64,000 nt of DNA, taken from NCBI GenBank assembly GCA_036489775.1, contig DASXFC010000034.1, positions 44,305 through 108,304 on the forward strand, written 5' to 3'. The position numbers were made by a program, and so were the translations under genes. The notes under the pieces are model-generated. The model saw nothing but the letters and a program-made list of their open reading frames with translations, ran no database searches and was not told the origin of the DNA. The DNA comes from Bog-473 sp036489775. Lineage in GTDB: Bacteria; Actinomycetota; Acidimicrobiia; Acidimicrobiales; RAAP-2. Positions 14,857 through 24,591 of the stretch are shown here, in pieces (the first letter of the stretch is position 1; every line of letters begins with the position of its first letter).

Positions 14857-15801
14857 GTGACAACGGCACACGCGGCTCCGGTCGGTCTTCCAATTGAAAT
14901 CAACCGACTGACCAAACACTTCGGGCCGGTCATGGCCGTCAAAGATCTCACCTTCACCGTCGAGCCCGGCTGCGTCACGGGCTTCCTCGGGCCAAACGGC
15001 TCTGGCAAGACGACCACGTTGCGCATGTTGCTCGGACTGGTCAATCCCAGTTCGGGTCAGGCGACCATCGGTGGCATGGCCTACCGGGACATCGTCAATC
15101 CGGCCACCAAGGTGGGCGCGGTGCTCGAAGCGACCAGCTTCCATCCGTCCCGCCGAGCCCGGGCCCACCTACGCACGGTGGCTCGCGCCTGTGGCCAGGG
15201 TGACGACAAGGTCGACGCCTCTCTCGATCTGGTCGGGCTCATGGGCGATGCCAATCGACGCGTCGGCGGCTTCTCGCTCGGCATGCGGCAGCGCCTGGAA
15301 TTGGCGGGGGCGTTGATCGGTGACCCATCTGTCCTCATCCTCGACGAACCGTCGAACGGACTCGACCCGCAGGGCATTGCCTGGCTGCGCGATTTCATGC
15401 GCTACCTCGCCGGCGAAGGCAAGACCGTGCTGGTCTCGTCCCACCTGTTGTCGGAGATGGCACAGACGATCGATCGCGTCGTCATCGTCTCGCACGGGGA
15501 GCTGCGCGTCCAGGGATCCCTCGAAGAGGTAACCGGCAACCTGCAGACCTCGACCATGCGGGTGCGCACCCCCGAGCTTCGGCGCCTATCCGAAGTTCTG
15601 ACCCAGCAGGGCATCACCTTTACCGAACTGTCGGCCGATCAGGTGACGGTGCACCAGACAACGCCCGAAAAGCTCGGTCCGGTCTTGGCCCAGAACCAGA
15701 TCGTCATCTACGAATTGATCCATGAGGGGAGCGACCTCGAATCGGTCTTCCTCTCTCTCACCCAGGGACTGGGATTCGGCGAACAGGGAGCGACGCCGTG
15801 A
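14857..15801 (+). CDS. ABC transporter ATP-binding protein
   Basis: This 314-residue ATPase carries Walker A GPNGSGKTT (about 48-56), a signature variant GGFSLGMRQRLELAGAL, Walker B VLILDEPSNGLDP and the switch His in SSHLL. The C-terminal 80 residues are the extra domain found in exporters of the drug/antibiotic (CcmA) group. It energises export through the membrane partner that follows, whose GTG overlaps its stop by four bases. A TAGGGT at 14842-14847 lies nine bases before the GTG start, so the mRNA leader is nearly absent. Substrate unknown. Confidence 0.92.
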   Translation: MTTAHAAPVGLPIEINRLTKHFGPVMAVKDLTFTVEPGCVTGFLGPNGSGKTTTLRMLLGLVNPSSGQATIGGMAYRDIVNPATKVGAVLEATSFHPSRRARAHLRTVARACGQGDDKVDASLDLVGLMGDANRRVGGFSLGMRQRLELAGALIGDPSVLILDEPSNGLDPQGIAWLRDFMRYLAGEGKTVLVSSHLLSEMAQTIDRVVIVSHGELRVQGSLEEVTGNLQTSTMRVRTPELRRLSEVLTQQGITFTELSADQVTVHQTTPEKLGPVLAQNQIVIYELIHEGSDLESVFLSLTQGLGFGEQGATP

Positions 15802-16607
15802 AGCTGGCCCTGCGATCCGAGCTGCTCAAGATGCGCACCATGCCCGGGATGTGGGTCGTCCTCTTGCTGGCCTTCCCCCTCACGTGCCTCTTCATCATGT
15901 TCTCGTTCATCAACGCCGGGAACCACACCTTCCCGCACCACACCTTTGCCGCCGTGCAAACCCTCTCGGACCGACGCCTCCTGCTCGGTGCCGGCTTCCG
16001 CAGCGCCACGCTGTTAGCCCCCGTTCTCGGCGTCTTGTGCCTGACGGTCGAGTACCGGCACAAGACCCTGACCACCACACTGCTCCTCACCCCCAAGCGC
16101 AGCGTGGTGCTGGGTGCCAAGGTCATCACCACCACCATCTGGTGCATCGGCATGGCGCTGACCACCTTCATTGCCGTGTTCGCCCTGGGTCTCCCCTGGG
16201 ACGCCTCGATGGGCGGCTCGGCCAGCTCGGTCCTCAATCAGGCCGGGGCGGTTATGCCCCAGATGTTCGCCGTGACCGTCCTCTTGGGACTCTTCGGTCT
16301 CGGCTTCGGAACGCTGGTCAAGAACCAGATCGCGGGCGTGCTGGTCACCATCGGTGAATCACTCATCCTCGAAGGCTTGCTCGTGCTGCTCTTCGTCGAG
16401 GTCTTCCACTACGACCTCAACTGGCTTCCCGGAGAGGCCACCGCTTCCTTCGCCGGGATTCTGGCCAAGGGCGCCAGCTTCGGAGGCACCGGTTCGAGCA
16501 TTTTCTCGTTGCTCCCATGGTGGCAGGGTGGCCTGGCCATGCTCGGCTGGGGAGTCGGCCCCCTGACCATTGGCTACTTCACGACGTTCCGCCGCGACGT
16601 GACCTAG
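15798..16607 (+). CDS. ABC transporter permease
   Basis: This 269-residue membrane protein has about six hydrophobic segments. The N-terminal pattern LALRSELLKMRTMPGMW and the segment TVEYRHKTLTTTLLLTPKR are typical of ABC-2 type exporters. It pairs with the preceding ATPase (GTGA overlap, strong coupling). The secreted esterase gene starts 15 bases later, so the three genes probably form one transcript. Confidence 0.88.
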   Translation: MKLALRSELLKMRTMPGMWVVLLLAFPLTCLFIMFSFINAGNHTFPHHTFAAVQTLSDRRLLLGAGFRSATLLAPVLGVLCLTVEYRHKTLTTTLLLTPKRSVVLGAKVITTTIWCIGMALTTFIAVFALGLPWDASMGGSASSVLNQAGAVMPQMFAVTVLLGLFGLGFGTLVKNQIAGVLVTIGESLILEGLLVLLFVEVFHYDLNWLPGEATASFAGILAKGASFGGTGSSIFSLLPWWQGGLAMLGWGVGPLTIGYFTTFRRDVT

Positions 16608-16622
16608 GCCGGACTCGAACTC

Positions 16623-17870
16623 GTGGGGGGATGGGCGAAGCGCATAAGCCGTTGGCGGGTGATCGGATGCCTCGGGCTCCTCGCCACGACCATGCTCGTG
16701 GCCAACAACACCGTGGCTGCTGGGAGCACTCCGTCGTCATCGCCCCAGCTGGTGACCATCACCATCCCGGCCCCGGCCGGAGAGATCCCCCCGCAATGGC
16801 TGAACTACTCGGGCCCTCCGCGGGCTGACGTGCTGCTGCCGGCCGGATACAACCCGGACACGCGCTACCCGCTTCTGGTCCTGCTCAATGGGCTCGACGG
16901 CAACTACGACTTTTACGCCCAATACGGACTGACCAACGAGTTCGACCATCTCGATGCCATCGTGGTCATGCCCGATGGGGGACCAGGCGGCTGGTTCGCC
17001 GACTGGTGGAACGACGGTGAACGCGGTAGCCCGGCCTGGGAGACCTACGAGCTCGACACCGTGATCCCCACCATCTTGGCTCGCTACCCGATCCTGCCCC
17101 AGCGCCAGTACCACGCAATCGCCGGTATCTCCATGGGCGGACTCGGCGCTGTCTACCTGGCTGGGCGGCTGCCTGGCTTCTTCGGGTCAGTGGCAACGCT
17201 GTCGGGCTTCGATGACCCCCAGCTCGCCGCACCAGTCGTCCAACCAGCGATGGCCTTCGAATCAGAGGCTTCGGCCAACGGCGACCACGATCCGGATCCG
17301 GTCTACGGCCCGCCCAACGGCTTCTACGCCGACGGCCACAACCCGACCAGTTTGGCCATCAACCTGAAGCAGACCCGAGTCTTCGAGAGCACCGGCACCG
17401 CCATTCCCAACAGCGGTAACTTGGCCCTGCTGGGTCAGGGAACCGCCTACGCCGAGGAGCTCGTGAACGGGACCTGGGAGGAGGCGATCATCTATCCGAT
17501 GAACGTGCTTTACCACCAAGCCCTCACCGCCGCCGGCGTCGACGTCACCTACCAGGTCCACTCGGGCGGCCACGACATTCCGGACTTCGTCAACGAGATC
17601 AATGCCATGCTCCAGTGGGGTCTCTTCAAGCCTGTGACCACCGACCCCAGCGCCTGGACGAACGACACCGTCGCCACCAGCGGCCAGCTGTGGGATATCG
17701 GCTACCACTTCGCCGAAGCACCCAATCAAGTGGTGCAGTTCCAACGGTTCGAGAGTCTGCTGGCGATCGGTGCCGCGGGTTCTGCCGTCACGATCACCAC
17801 TGCTGGAGGCTGCGTGATCCAGACCGCCACCCCGGCGCTCATCAACGTCCCCAGCCGAAGCTGCACCTAA
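16623..17870 (+). CDS. Secreted esterase (alpha/beta hydrolase, esterase D/Ag85-like fold)
   Basis: This 415-residue protein has a signal peptide (basic WAKRISRWR, then a hydrophobic stretch ending VAAG near residue 34). The hydrolase core follows: LLVLLNGLDGNYDFY, VVMPDGGPGGWFADWW, the nucleophile serine in AGISMGGLGAVY (about 166) and a late histidine in VHSGGHDIPDF. The family includes antigen 85-like acyltransferases and secreted esterases. The C-terminal 80 residues are unlike the core and hold two Cys that could pair. Start GTG 16623 is the only good one ahead of the signal peptide. It probably belongs to the ABC exporter operon. Confidence 0.83.
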   Translation: MGGWAKRISRWRVIGCLGLLATTMLVANNTVAAGSTPSSSPQLVTITIPAPAGEIPPQWLNYSGPPRADVLLPAGYNPDTRYPLLVLLNGLDGNYDFYAQYGLTNEFDHLDAIVVMPDGGPGGWFADWWNDGERGSPAWETYELDTVIPTILARYPILPQRQYHAIAGISMGGLGAVYLAGRLPGFFGSVATLSGFDDPQLAAPVVQPAMAFESEASANGDHDPDPVYGPPNGFYADGHNPTSLAINLKQTRVFESTGTAIPNSGNLALLGQGTAYAEELVNGTWEEAIIYPMNVLYHQALTAAGVDVTYQVHSGGHDIPDFVNEINAMLQWGLFKPVTTDPSAWTNDTVATSGQLWDIGYHFAEAPNQVVQFQRFESLLAIGAAGSAVTITTAGGCVIQTATPALINVPSRSCT

Positions 17871-17886
17871 GCGGGGCCCTGCTCTT

Positions 17887-19554
17887 TTAGGCCCGGAGCA
17901 CCACCCCGGGGCGCGCGTCCAGCCCGACCGAGTCCATCGCTCCGTCCAGCCGGATCGGCACCCCGTTGACCAGGGTGTGCAGCATCCCGACCGGTGCGTC
18001 GGCGCTCAGCCGCTCGCCGTTGGCCGGGAAGTCCCACACCCGGCGCAGCGGGCCCGGCGCCACGGTGGCCGGGTCGAAGACACAGATGTCAGCCGCCTGG
18101 CCCACGGCCAACGTGCCCCGGTCGGCCATGCCATAGACGGCGGCCGGTTCACCGGTGAGCTTGTGAATAGCCCGCTCCAACGGCATCACCTGGCGCTCAC
18201 GCACCCAGTTGCCGAGTAGATCGGTCGAGAAGCAGGCGTCACAGAGCTGGGAGACGTGTGCGCCGGAGTCGGCCAGGCCCAACAGCACGTGGTCCCGGGG
18301 CAGCAGCCAGGCGATGGCGTCGGGATCGTTGTTGGCCAGGACCGACCAGAACCTGGCCGACAGGTCGTCATCGATGGAGATGTCGAGCATCACATCGAGC
18401 GGCGAACAGCCGCGCTCCTCGGCGATGACCGCGACATGCCGGTCGGCCAGGTCGGGATGGCTGGCCGACTCGGCCACCGAGATGGCGTCCCAGTTGAGCG
18501 GGAAGCCACCATTGCGCCCGCTCACGTCGGCCCAGGCCGACTCGCGCCAGGCCGGATCGCGGTAGGCAGCCAGCCGCTCGTCCTTCGACTTGCCCATGAG
18601 GGCGGCGAAACTCGAGCGCATATTGAGGGTGAATGGCTCGGACAGATTCATCTGGAAGACCAGAGGGCGGCACGACACCTGGGGCCAGACCTCCACGCCG
18701 TCGGCCCAGGCCGCATCGTGCTCGGCCACCACCTTCTCGTGGTACGGGTAGTCCTTCACCGTGAGCAGCGCGGTCCAGGTGAAGGGCCGCTGGATCTCGC
18801 GCTGGAGCTTGAAGACTTCTTCGTTGGGGAACACGCCGCCCGGGAGCAGTGCCACCACGCCGCGGGAGCCGCCCCGCAGGGGCTCGAGCAAGGCCCGCAG
18901 CTCGGCCAGATCGGCCACCCGGGAAGGGACGGGCCGTCCGTGGTCGCCGTTGTGCGTCGGTGAGGCGCTCGAGGCGAAGCCGGCGGCGCCGGCCGCCATG
19001 GCATCAGCCACCACCTCTTGCATCTGCGCGATCTCGTCTTCGGTGGCGGCGCGCTCGTAGGCCTCCTCGCCCATGACGAAGAGCCGCACCGCGGTGTGGC
19101 CGACGTAGCAGCTGAAGTTCAAGGCGACGCCGCGGCCGGCGACGGCGTCGAGGTACTCCGAGAACGTTTCGAACTCGTCCCAGGGCACCCCGGCGGCCAG
19201 GGTGTCGAAGCTCATGTCCTCGACGTGCTGGAGCGTGTGTGCCAGCAGGCTCACACCCTCAGCCCGGATGGGCGCGATGGAAAAGCCGCAGTTCCCCGCC
19301 ACCACCGAGGTCACCCCGTGGAAGGCCGACGGCGTAAGCGAAGGATCCCAGAAGACCTGGGCGTCGTAGTGGGTGTGGATGTCGATGAACCCCGGGGTCA
19401 CCACATGACCCGGGGCGTCCAGGGTGCGTTTGGCGCTGAGGTCGGATCCGATGCCGCTGATGTGGCCGCCCGTGATGGCCACGTCGGCCTGCTGGCCCGG
19501 AGCGCCCGTCCCGTCGATCACCGTGCCACCCCTGATGACGATGTCTGCACTCAT
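17887..19554 (-). CDS. Amidohydrolase, N-acyl-D-amino-acid deacylase family
   Basis: This 555-residue metal-dependent hydrolase has the N-terminal beta-sandwich strand VIRGGTVIDGTGAP, metal-binding HxH in GFIDIHTHYDAQ (about 59-70), the conserved Cys in VAGNCGFSIAP, and a late catalytic Asp in GLADSGAHVSQ. It ends with the returning sandwich strand QAADICVFDP. The family cleaves N-acyl groups from D-amino acids or related amides. ATG 19554 is preserved by a GGAG ribosome site, and upstream frame residues are not family-like. It is convergent with the esterase gene (16 bases apart). Confidence 0.9.
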   Translation of the reverse strand: MSADIVIRGGTVIDGTGAPGQQADVAITGGHISGIGSDLSAKRTLDAPGHVVTPGFIDIHTHYDAQVFWDPSLTPSAFHGVTSVVAGNCGFSIAPIRAEGVSLLAHTLQHVEDMSFDTLAAGVPWDEFETFSEYLDAVAGRGVALNFSCYVGHTAVRLFVMGEEAYERAATEDEIAQMQEVVADAMAAGAAGFASSASPTHNGDHGRPVPSRVADLAELRALLEPLRGGSRGVVALLPGGVFPNEEVFKLQREIQRPFTWTALLTVKDYPYHEKVVAEHDAAWADGVEVWPQVSCRPLVFQMNLSEPFTLNMRSSFAALMGKSKDERLAAYRDPAWRESAWADVSGRNGGFPLNWDAISVAESASHPDLADRHVAVIAEERGCSPLDVMLDISIDDDLSARFWSVLANNDPDAIAWLLPRDHVLLGLADSGAHVSQLCDACFSTDLLGNWVRERQVMPLERAIHKLTGEPAAVYGMADRGTLAVGQAADICVFDPATVAPGPLRRVWDFPANGERLSADAPVGMLHTLVNGVPIRLDGAMDSVGLDARPGVVLRA

Positions 19555-19693
19555 GGCTCCATCGTCGCAGTGAATGGCTCGAACTGCACGCGGGAGTTGC
19601 ATCGATGGCGAGAGTGCCGGGTACGGTGTTCGTAAGGCGAGCCCGATCCGGGCGTTATCGCCGAGGGCGGACGCTCGACTGGGAGAACCACAG

Positions 19694-20803
19694 ATGGCGC
19701 TGTTCAAAAGGAAGGCCGCCGCAGGGTCCGAGGACGCGCTCCAGATCTCCGGGGCGATCGTGGCTGCCTCAGATGGCCCCTCACCAGTGCAACTGGCCGA
19801 TGCCGGCCATGCGCCGCACGGCCTGGGCATCGTCCGTGACCAGTACGTCCGCAAGATCCGCAAGTCCCCCACCATTCGCATGGTGCCCAGTTCGATCATG
19901 GTCGAGGGGCGCCGACTGCGCTTCGCCGTCTCTGACAACACCGAGGCCTACGGGCCCGAGGGCCCGGGCAGCCCGCCCATCTGGGCCGTCAACATCCACG
20001 GCTACTTCGCCGGCGGGGGCATGTACTGGCGTGAGAGCGCCCGGCTGGCCGAGCAGCTGGGCTGGCGGGTCATCAACCCCAGCCTGCCCGGGTTCGGTGG
20101 GAGTGATCCGCTCGACTGGCACAGCGTCTCTATGGAGAACCTGGCCAACCAGGTCATGGCCATCGTCCATCAGGTCGACGCCGGACCGGTGGTGCTGCTC
20201 GGTCACTCCATGGGCGGTGCGGTGGCCGTCCAGTTCGCCCACGACCACCCGCGCCGCACGCTCGGGGTCATCTACCGCGACGGCGTGAGCACGCCGGCCT
20301 GGAAGGACCGGCGCGGCATCCTCCCCGCTTTGCTCTCGCCGATCCTGCCCGACGTCGCCCCCATGGTCGACATGATGGCGGCGGTGGTCTTCGACCTCCC
20401 TGACCTCTTCATCGGCCGGATGTACTCGACGGTGCGAGCGGTGCTGCCCGACGTCCGCCGCAACATCCGCACCGTCGGGCAGACCATGCCCATTGGCAGC
20501 CTGCTCATGTCGCTTGATCAGCGCACCGAAGTGCGCTCGCTGGTGGCCCAGCAGATCCCGATCCTCAACGAGTGGGGTTGCTTCGACCGCATCACCCCGG
20601 GCCAGGCCGCCACCGAGTTCGCATCGATCGCGCGAGCGCCGGTGCAGTGGGTGCCCGGCGGCCACAGCTGGATGCTGGCCCGCCCGCAGGGGCAGGCGGA
20701 CATCCTGGCGCACCTCTCGTCCGGTCAGTCCTTCATACGCCGGGTCGAAGACCGCTGGCGCCAGTTCACTGCACGCGATCACACCCTGCGCGCCGTCAAC
20801 TGA
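19694..20803 (+). CDS. Alpha/beta hydrolase
   Basis: This 369-residue protein has NIHGYFAGGG (oxyanion loop), the nucleophile elbow LGHSMGGAVAVQFA (about Ser 176) and a late His in VPGGHSWML. It is a cytosolic alpha/beta-hydrolase of unknown substrate. An N-terminal 75-residue extension precedes the core fold. The ATG at 19694 has GGGAG about six bases upstream. The frame is open further upstream without similarity. The DedA gene starts 15 bases after its stop, suggesting co-transcription. Confidence 0.87.
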   Translation: MALFKRKAAAGSEDALQISGAIVAASDGPSPVQLADAGHAPHGLGIVRDQYVRKIRKSPTIRMVPSSIMVEGRRLRFAVSDNTEAYGPEGPGSPPIWAVNIHGYFAGGGMYWRESARLAEQLGWRVINPSLPGFGGSDPLDWHSVSMENLANQVMAIVHQVDAGPVVLLGHSMGGAVAVQFAHDHPRRTLGVIYRDGVSTPAWKDRRGILPALLSPILPDVAPMVDMMAAVVFDLPDLFIGRMYSTVRAVLPDVRRNIRTVGQTMPIGSLLMSLDQRTEVRSLVAQQIPILNEWGCFDRITPGQAATEFASIARAPVQWVPGGHSWMLARPQGQADILAHLSSGQSFIRRVEDRWRQFTARDHTLRAVN

Positions 20804-20818
20804 CCCGGACGCCCCGCC

Positions 20819-21442
20819 ATGATCGGGCGAATTCTCAGTCCCATCCTCTCCCTGCACGGCTGGGAGGCCTATTGCCTGGTCGGCGTCCTGGTCTTCGCCG
20901 AGGCCTCGATCATGCTGGGCTTCATCTTTCCCGGCGAGACCGCGGTCATTCTCGGTGGCGTCCTGGCTTCCGAAGCCCGGGTCAACATCGTCGCCCTGAT
21001 CGCGGTGGTGGCGGGCTGCGCCATCATCGGTGACTCGGTCGGTTACCTGGTCGGCCAGCGCTGGGGTCAACGCCTCCTGGCCACCAAACCCTTGGCCAAA
21101 CGCCGGCGGGTGCTCGACCGAGCCCTGGAGGAGTTGAATCGCCGGGGCGCCATCGCCGTGTTCATCGCCCGGTTCTCGGCCTTCCTGCGGGCCGTGGTGC
21201 CCGGCCTGGCCGGCACCTCCGCCATGCGCTACCGGACCTTCCTCCCGGCCAACGCGGCCGGCGGCATCATCTGGGGGACCGGGTTCTGCTTGCTGGGCTA
21301 CTTCGTCGGACAGAAAGTGGAGCGGGCGTCAGGTGTCGTGTCCTACGTCCTGCTCGGGATCATCGTGGTCGTCATCGTCACCCTGGCGGTACGACGGCAC
21401 CGCAACGAGCGGCGACAGGTGAAGCAGACCGAGGCCGACTGA
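20819..21442 (+). CDS. DedA family membrane protein
   Basis: This 207-residue DedA/SNARE-associated family protein carries family landmarks: FAEASIMLGFIFPGE at the N-terminus, then GDSVGYLVGQRWG and FIARFSAFLRAVVPGLAG (with the F-x-x-R-x-x-P-type motif). About five hydrophobic segments predict an inner-membrane protein. DedA proteins act as lipid carriers or scramblases (undecaprenyl phosphate or phospholipids) in studied bacteria. It follows the alpha/beta hydrolase by 15 bases. Its stop codon lies inside a 12-base tandem duplication. Confidence 0.92.
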   Translation: MIGRILSPILSLHGWEAYCLVGVLVFAEASIMLGFIFPGETAVILGGVLASEARVNIVALIAVVAGCAIIGDSVGYLVGQRWGQRLLATKPLAKRRRVLDRALEELNRRGAIAVFIARFSAFLRAVVPGLAGTSAMRYRTFLPANAAGGIIWGTGFCLLGYFVGQKVERASGVVSYVLLGIIVVVIVTLAVRRHRNERRQVKQTEAD

Positions 21443-21462
21443 GCGGCCGGCTGAGCGGCCGG
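21439..21462. repeat. 12-bp tandem duplication
   Basis: CTGAGCGGCCGG occurs twice in a row at the junction of the convergent DedA and glycosidase genes. The first copy contains the DedA stop codon. Confidence 0.9.
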
Positions 21463-21466
21463 CTGA

Positions 21467-22966
21467 TCAGCCTGCGGCCGCGGCGGCCAACCGGGAGCGC
21501 AGCGCCGTGATCGAGCGGGCGAACTCGCCGGGCGCATCGAGACCCTGGGCGTCAGTGTCCAACCAGCGGGCACTGCCGTCACCGAACCGCTCCATGCCGA
21601 AGAGCCCGAGCCGCGGCTGGTAGGAGCCCCACTCGTAGTTGTCGACCAGTGACCAGTGCAGGTAGGCCTGCACCGGCGTCCCGCGCTCCACTGCGTCACC
21701 CACCGCGTCGAGGTACTCGCGGATGAAGCGGGGGCGTTGCCACCCGTCGGCCCGCGCCTCGCCCCGACCGTCGTCGCGCACCCTGGTCGCCATGCCGTTC
21801 TCGACCACCCAGAGGGGATGATCCGGGTAAAAGGCGGCGGTGTCGTGGCACCACCGCAGCAGGCCGGGTGGGTCGGCCGGCACGTCCCAGATTTCCCGGC
21901 CCGGCGACCAGACCCACTGTCCCTGGCCGTCCCGGTAACCGGGCCAGCGGGTGGCCCGGCTGGCCACCGGATCGTAGAAGTCGAAGCCGATCGGTCCGAG
22001 CGGCCGCACCGTCTTGGCGGCATGGACCGCCTCGACGACCCGCCGGGTAGCCGGGCGCCGGGCGCGGGACCGCACCAGGGGGAACAGGCGCCCACCCCCG
22101 GGATTGACGGTGCCATAAGGGGAGATCGCGGCGAAGTAGCGGCGAAGGAGCAGCTCGCCCAGGTGCTGAGGTGGGAAGAGGGCATCGTGCATGGCCCGCC
22201 GCTCGTCGACATAGCGATCGACCTCGCCCGGATCGATCCCCGCCGCGCCCAGCAACAGCAGATCCGTCAACAGGCGGTCGTGTTCGTAGATCGAGGAGGC
22301 GCTGGTGTTGCACGCGATCACCGCTTCGGGCTGGATCCCAACGATCACGTCCGTGGCCAGCACGTGGGCCGTCAGCATGTTGTCCAGGACGCAGTAGGCG
22401 TCGGCCACCGCCATGCGCCGCCCGGGGGGGCACGACCCCTCGATCCAGCCCATGAGCATCACGATGTTCGGCTCGTTGATGGTGACCCAGTGACCACACC
22501 AGGGAGACAGCGCGGCCACCACCCGCGCGACGTGGCGGGCGAACCGCTCGGGTGAGGCCGGCCGCAGCCAGAACTCCTCGCCCAGCCACCACGGGTGGGT
22601 GAAGTGGTGGAGCGTCACGATCGGCACCAGCCCGCGCGCCTGGCACATCGAGAGGATCTCGCCATAGCGCTCCAGAGCGGCCTGATCGAACTGGTCGGCT
22701 TGAGGCTCGAGGCGGGCCCACTCGACGCTCAGCCGGAAGGCGTTGCAGCCGAGGGAGGCAGCCCGGTCGAGTGCTTCTTCGGGGTGTTCCCAGAACATCG
22801 CGGCCACGCCCGAGCGAGCGGCGCGTCCGGTGCGTTCCCACAGGGCCCAGTTGTTGTGGGGCTCACCCTCACCGTTAAACCCGCCCTCGATCTGGTAGCC
22901 CGAGGTCGCCACCCCGATCAGGAATGGCTGCTGGGGCCTCTCTTTCGTGGCTCGAGCGGGGGTCAC
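21467..22966 (-). CDS. Glycoside hydrolase family 1 (beta-glucosidase-like)
   Basis: This GH1 enzyme of about 499 residues begins with the canonical FLIGVATSGYQIEGG, has the acid/base Glu in VTINEPN and the nucleophile Glu in LWVVENGMA, followed by the aglycone-side LHWSLVDNYEWG. Enzymes of this family hydrolyse beta-glucosides and related sugars; no signal peptide is visible, so it is probably cytosolic. Start uncertain. A start at 23053 would overlap the divergent gene beginning at 23041, so I favour GTG 22966, which still leaves 11 residues before the fold. Confidence 0.9.
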   Translation of the reverse strand: MTPARATKERPQQPFLIGVATSGYQIEGGFNGEGEPHNNWALWERTGRAARSGVAAMFWEHPEEALDRAASLGCNAFRLSVEWARLEPQADQFDQAALERYGEILSMCQARGLVPIVTLHHFTHPWWLGEEFWLRPASPERFARHVARVVAALSPWCGHWVTINEPNIVMLMGWIEGSCPPGRRMAVADAYCVLDNMLTAHVLATDVIVGIQPEAVIACNTSASSIYEHDRLLTDLLLLGAAGIDPGEVDRYVDERRAMHDALFPPQHLGELLLRRYFAAISPYGTVNPGGGRLFPLVRSRARRPATRRVVEAVHAAKTVRPLGPIGFDFYDPVASRATRWPGYRDGQGQWVWSPGREIWDVPADPPGLLRWCHDTAAFYPDHPLWVVENGMATRVRDDGRGEARADGWQRPRFIREYLDAVGDAVERGTPVQAYLHWSLVDNYEWGSYQPRLGLFGMERFGDGSARWLDTDAQGLDAPGEFARSITALRSRLAAAAAG

Positions 22967-23026
22967 GGACTTCAGCTTGGCACGGGTCGCCCGCGGTGAT
23001 CGGGGGCGGCCGGGCCCGCTCAGCAG

Positions 23027-23032
23027 TACATT
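23027..23032 (+). promoter_or_regulatory. Candidate -10 of membrane-protein gene
   Basis: TACATT ends eight bases before the GTG at 23041. There is no ribosome site, so a leaderless or nearly leaderless mRNA is likely. No clear -35 is seen. Confidence 0.35.
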
Positions 23033-23040
23033 GACGCGTC

Positions 23041-23766
23041 GTGGACCGGACACCTGATCCGGAGGGGACCACCTACGAGCCGGGCGTGCCTTCGGTGCGC
23101 GAGCTGGCGCCGAGCATTGTCTTCGGCGCCCTGGTCCCTCTCGGCGTCTACTACGCGGTGCGCCACCATGTGCACAGCGACGCCCAAGCCCTCATCATCG
23201 CCGGTATCTTCCCGGTGGCCTGGATCCTCTTCGGGGTCATCCGCACCCGCCAGTTCGACTTCATCGGCGGCATCGTCCTGTTCGGTTTCGTGGTGGGCGT
23301 GGTGACCTCGACGCTGCTCGGTGGCAACGCCTACGTGCTCAAGGCCCGCGACTCGGTCTTCACCGCCGTCTTCGGCTTGATCTGCATCATCTCGGTCTTC
23401 CTCCCGGGACGGCCGGCCATCTTCTATGTGGGCCGCTACCTCTCGGCTGGCAACGACCCCGAGAAGAAGGTGGCCTTCGACGAACTGCACGAACTGCCCA
23501 CCGGCCGGCGCACCTTCCGCATCCTCACCATGGTCTGGGGGGTCGGACTGCTGATCGAATGCAGCGCGCGCCTGATCCTGGCCCTGCCGTCGGTCCTCTC
23601 CACCGGCGCCTTCCTGGCCATCTCGCCCGTTGTCTCGGGGGTGTGCATCGGCTCGATGTTCATATTCACGGTCATCTACTCCAACCGCAGCCGGGCCCAG
23701 GCCACCGCGCTCCTGCTGGCAGAAGCCGAGAGCCCGGCCCTGCCAATTCCTCCCGCCGAGCCCTGA
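23041..23766 (+). CDS. VC0807-like integral membrane protein
   Basis: This 241-residue protein has about six hydrophobic segments and the pattern of the VC0807 family (LAPSIVFGALVPLGVYY at the start, ARDSVFTAVFGLICIIS and RPAIFYVGR mid-protein). The function of this family is unknown. It is divergent from the family 1 glycosidase and precedes the crotonase gene by 42 bases. No cofactor motif is seen. Confidence 0.75.
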   Translation: MDRTPDPEGTTYEPGVPSVRELAPSIVFGALVPLGVYYAVRHHVHSDAQALIIAGIFPVAWILFGVIRTRQFDFIGGIVLFGFVVGVVTSTLLGGNAYVLKARDSVFTAVFGLICIISVFLPGRPAIFYVGRYLSAGNDPEKKVAFDELHELPTGRRTFRILTMVWGVGLLIECSARLILALPSVLSTGAFLAISPVVSGVCIGSMFIFTVIYSNRSRAQATALLLAEAESPALPIPPAEP

Positions 23767-23808
23767 CCGGTAGCCTCACCGGCGCACTGCGCACAGGAAG
23801 GAGCCACC

Positions 23809-24582
23809 ATGGCTGACGAAGTTCTGCGAGAGCGGCGGGGGCACGTCGAAATCCTCACCATCAACCGGCCCGAGGCTCGTAACGCCATCAACGGCGCCGT
23901 CTCCAAGGCGATGGGCAGCATCATGGATGATCTGGCCGAAGACGCCGACTGCTGGGTCGTGATCGTCACCGGCAGTGGCGACAAGGCCTTCAGCGCCGGC
24001 ATGGACCTCAAGGCCTTCTCGAGCGGCGAGGGTGGCGACATCCTGGGCGCCAGCGGAGGTTTCGCCGGTCTGACCCAGCGGGACTTCCCCAAGCCGATCA
24101 TCGCGGCCGTCAACGGCTCGGCCTTGGCCGGTGGCTTCGAGATCATGCTCTCGTGCGACCTGGTGATCGCCGCCTCACATGCCACCTTCGGCATCCCAGA
24201 AGCCAAGCGGGGCCTCATCGCCGGCGCCGGTGGCCTGATCCGCATGCCCAAGCGGCTGCCCATCGCGGTCGCCCTCGAACTGGCCATGACCGGTGACCCG
24301 ATCGACGCCGAACGGGCCTACGCCCTCGGTCTGGTCAACAAGGTGGTGTCGCCCGAGAAGCTGCTCGACGAAGCACTGGAGCTGGCTGATCGCATCGCGG
24401 CCAACGCCCCCCTGGCCGTGCGCTACTCCAAGAGTGTGATGAAGCGGGCAGCCGAGGTGCCCGAGTCCGAGGGCTGGGCCATCAACGGCCAAGCGGTCGG
24501 CGTGGTCTTCTCATCGGCCGATGCCATGGAAGGGCCGATCGCCTTCGCCGAGAAGCGTCCCCCCAACTGGCAGGGCAAGTAG
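23809..24582 (+). CDS. Enoyl-CoA hydratase/isomerase family (crotonase)
   Basis: This 257-residue crotonase starts with INRPEARNAIN, has the oxyanion-hole segment FSAGMDLKAF (about 64-73) and AVNGSALAGGFEIMLSCDLV, and the acidic region FGIPEAKRGLIAGAGG with the Glu at about 126-140. Such proteins hydrate or isomerise enoyl-CoA in fatty-acid or related catabolism. The exact reaction cannot be read. An AAGGAGCCACC ribosome site precedes ATG 23809. A small membrane protein gene follows after nine bases. Confidence 0.92.
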   Translation: MADEVLRERRGHVEILTINRPEARNAINGAVSKAMGSIMDDLAEDADCWVVIVTGSGDKAFSAGMDLKAFSSGEGGDILGASGGFAGLTQRDFPKPIIAAVNGSALAGGFEIMLSCDLVIAASHATFGIPEAKRGLIAGAGGLIRMPKRLPIAVALELAMTGDPIDAERAYALGLVNKVVSPEKLLDEALELADRIAANAPLAVRYSKSVMKRAAEVPESEGWAINGQAVGVVFSSADAMEGPIAFAEKRPPNWQGK

Positions 24583-24591
24583 TCCGATCAC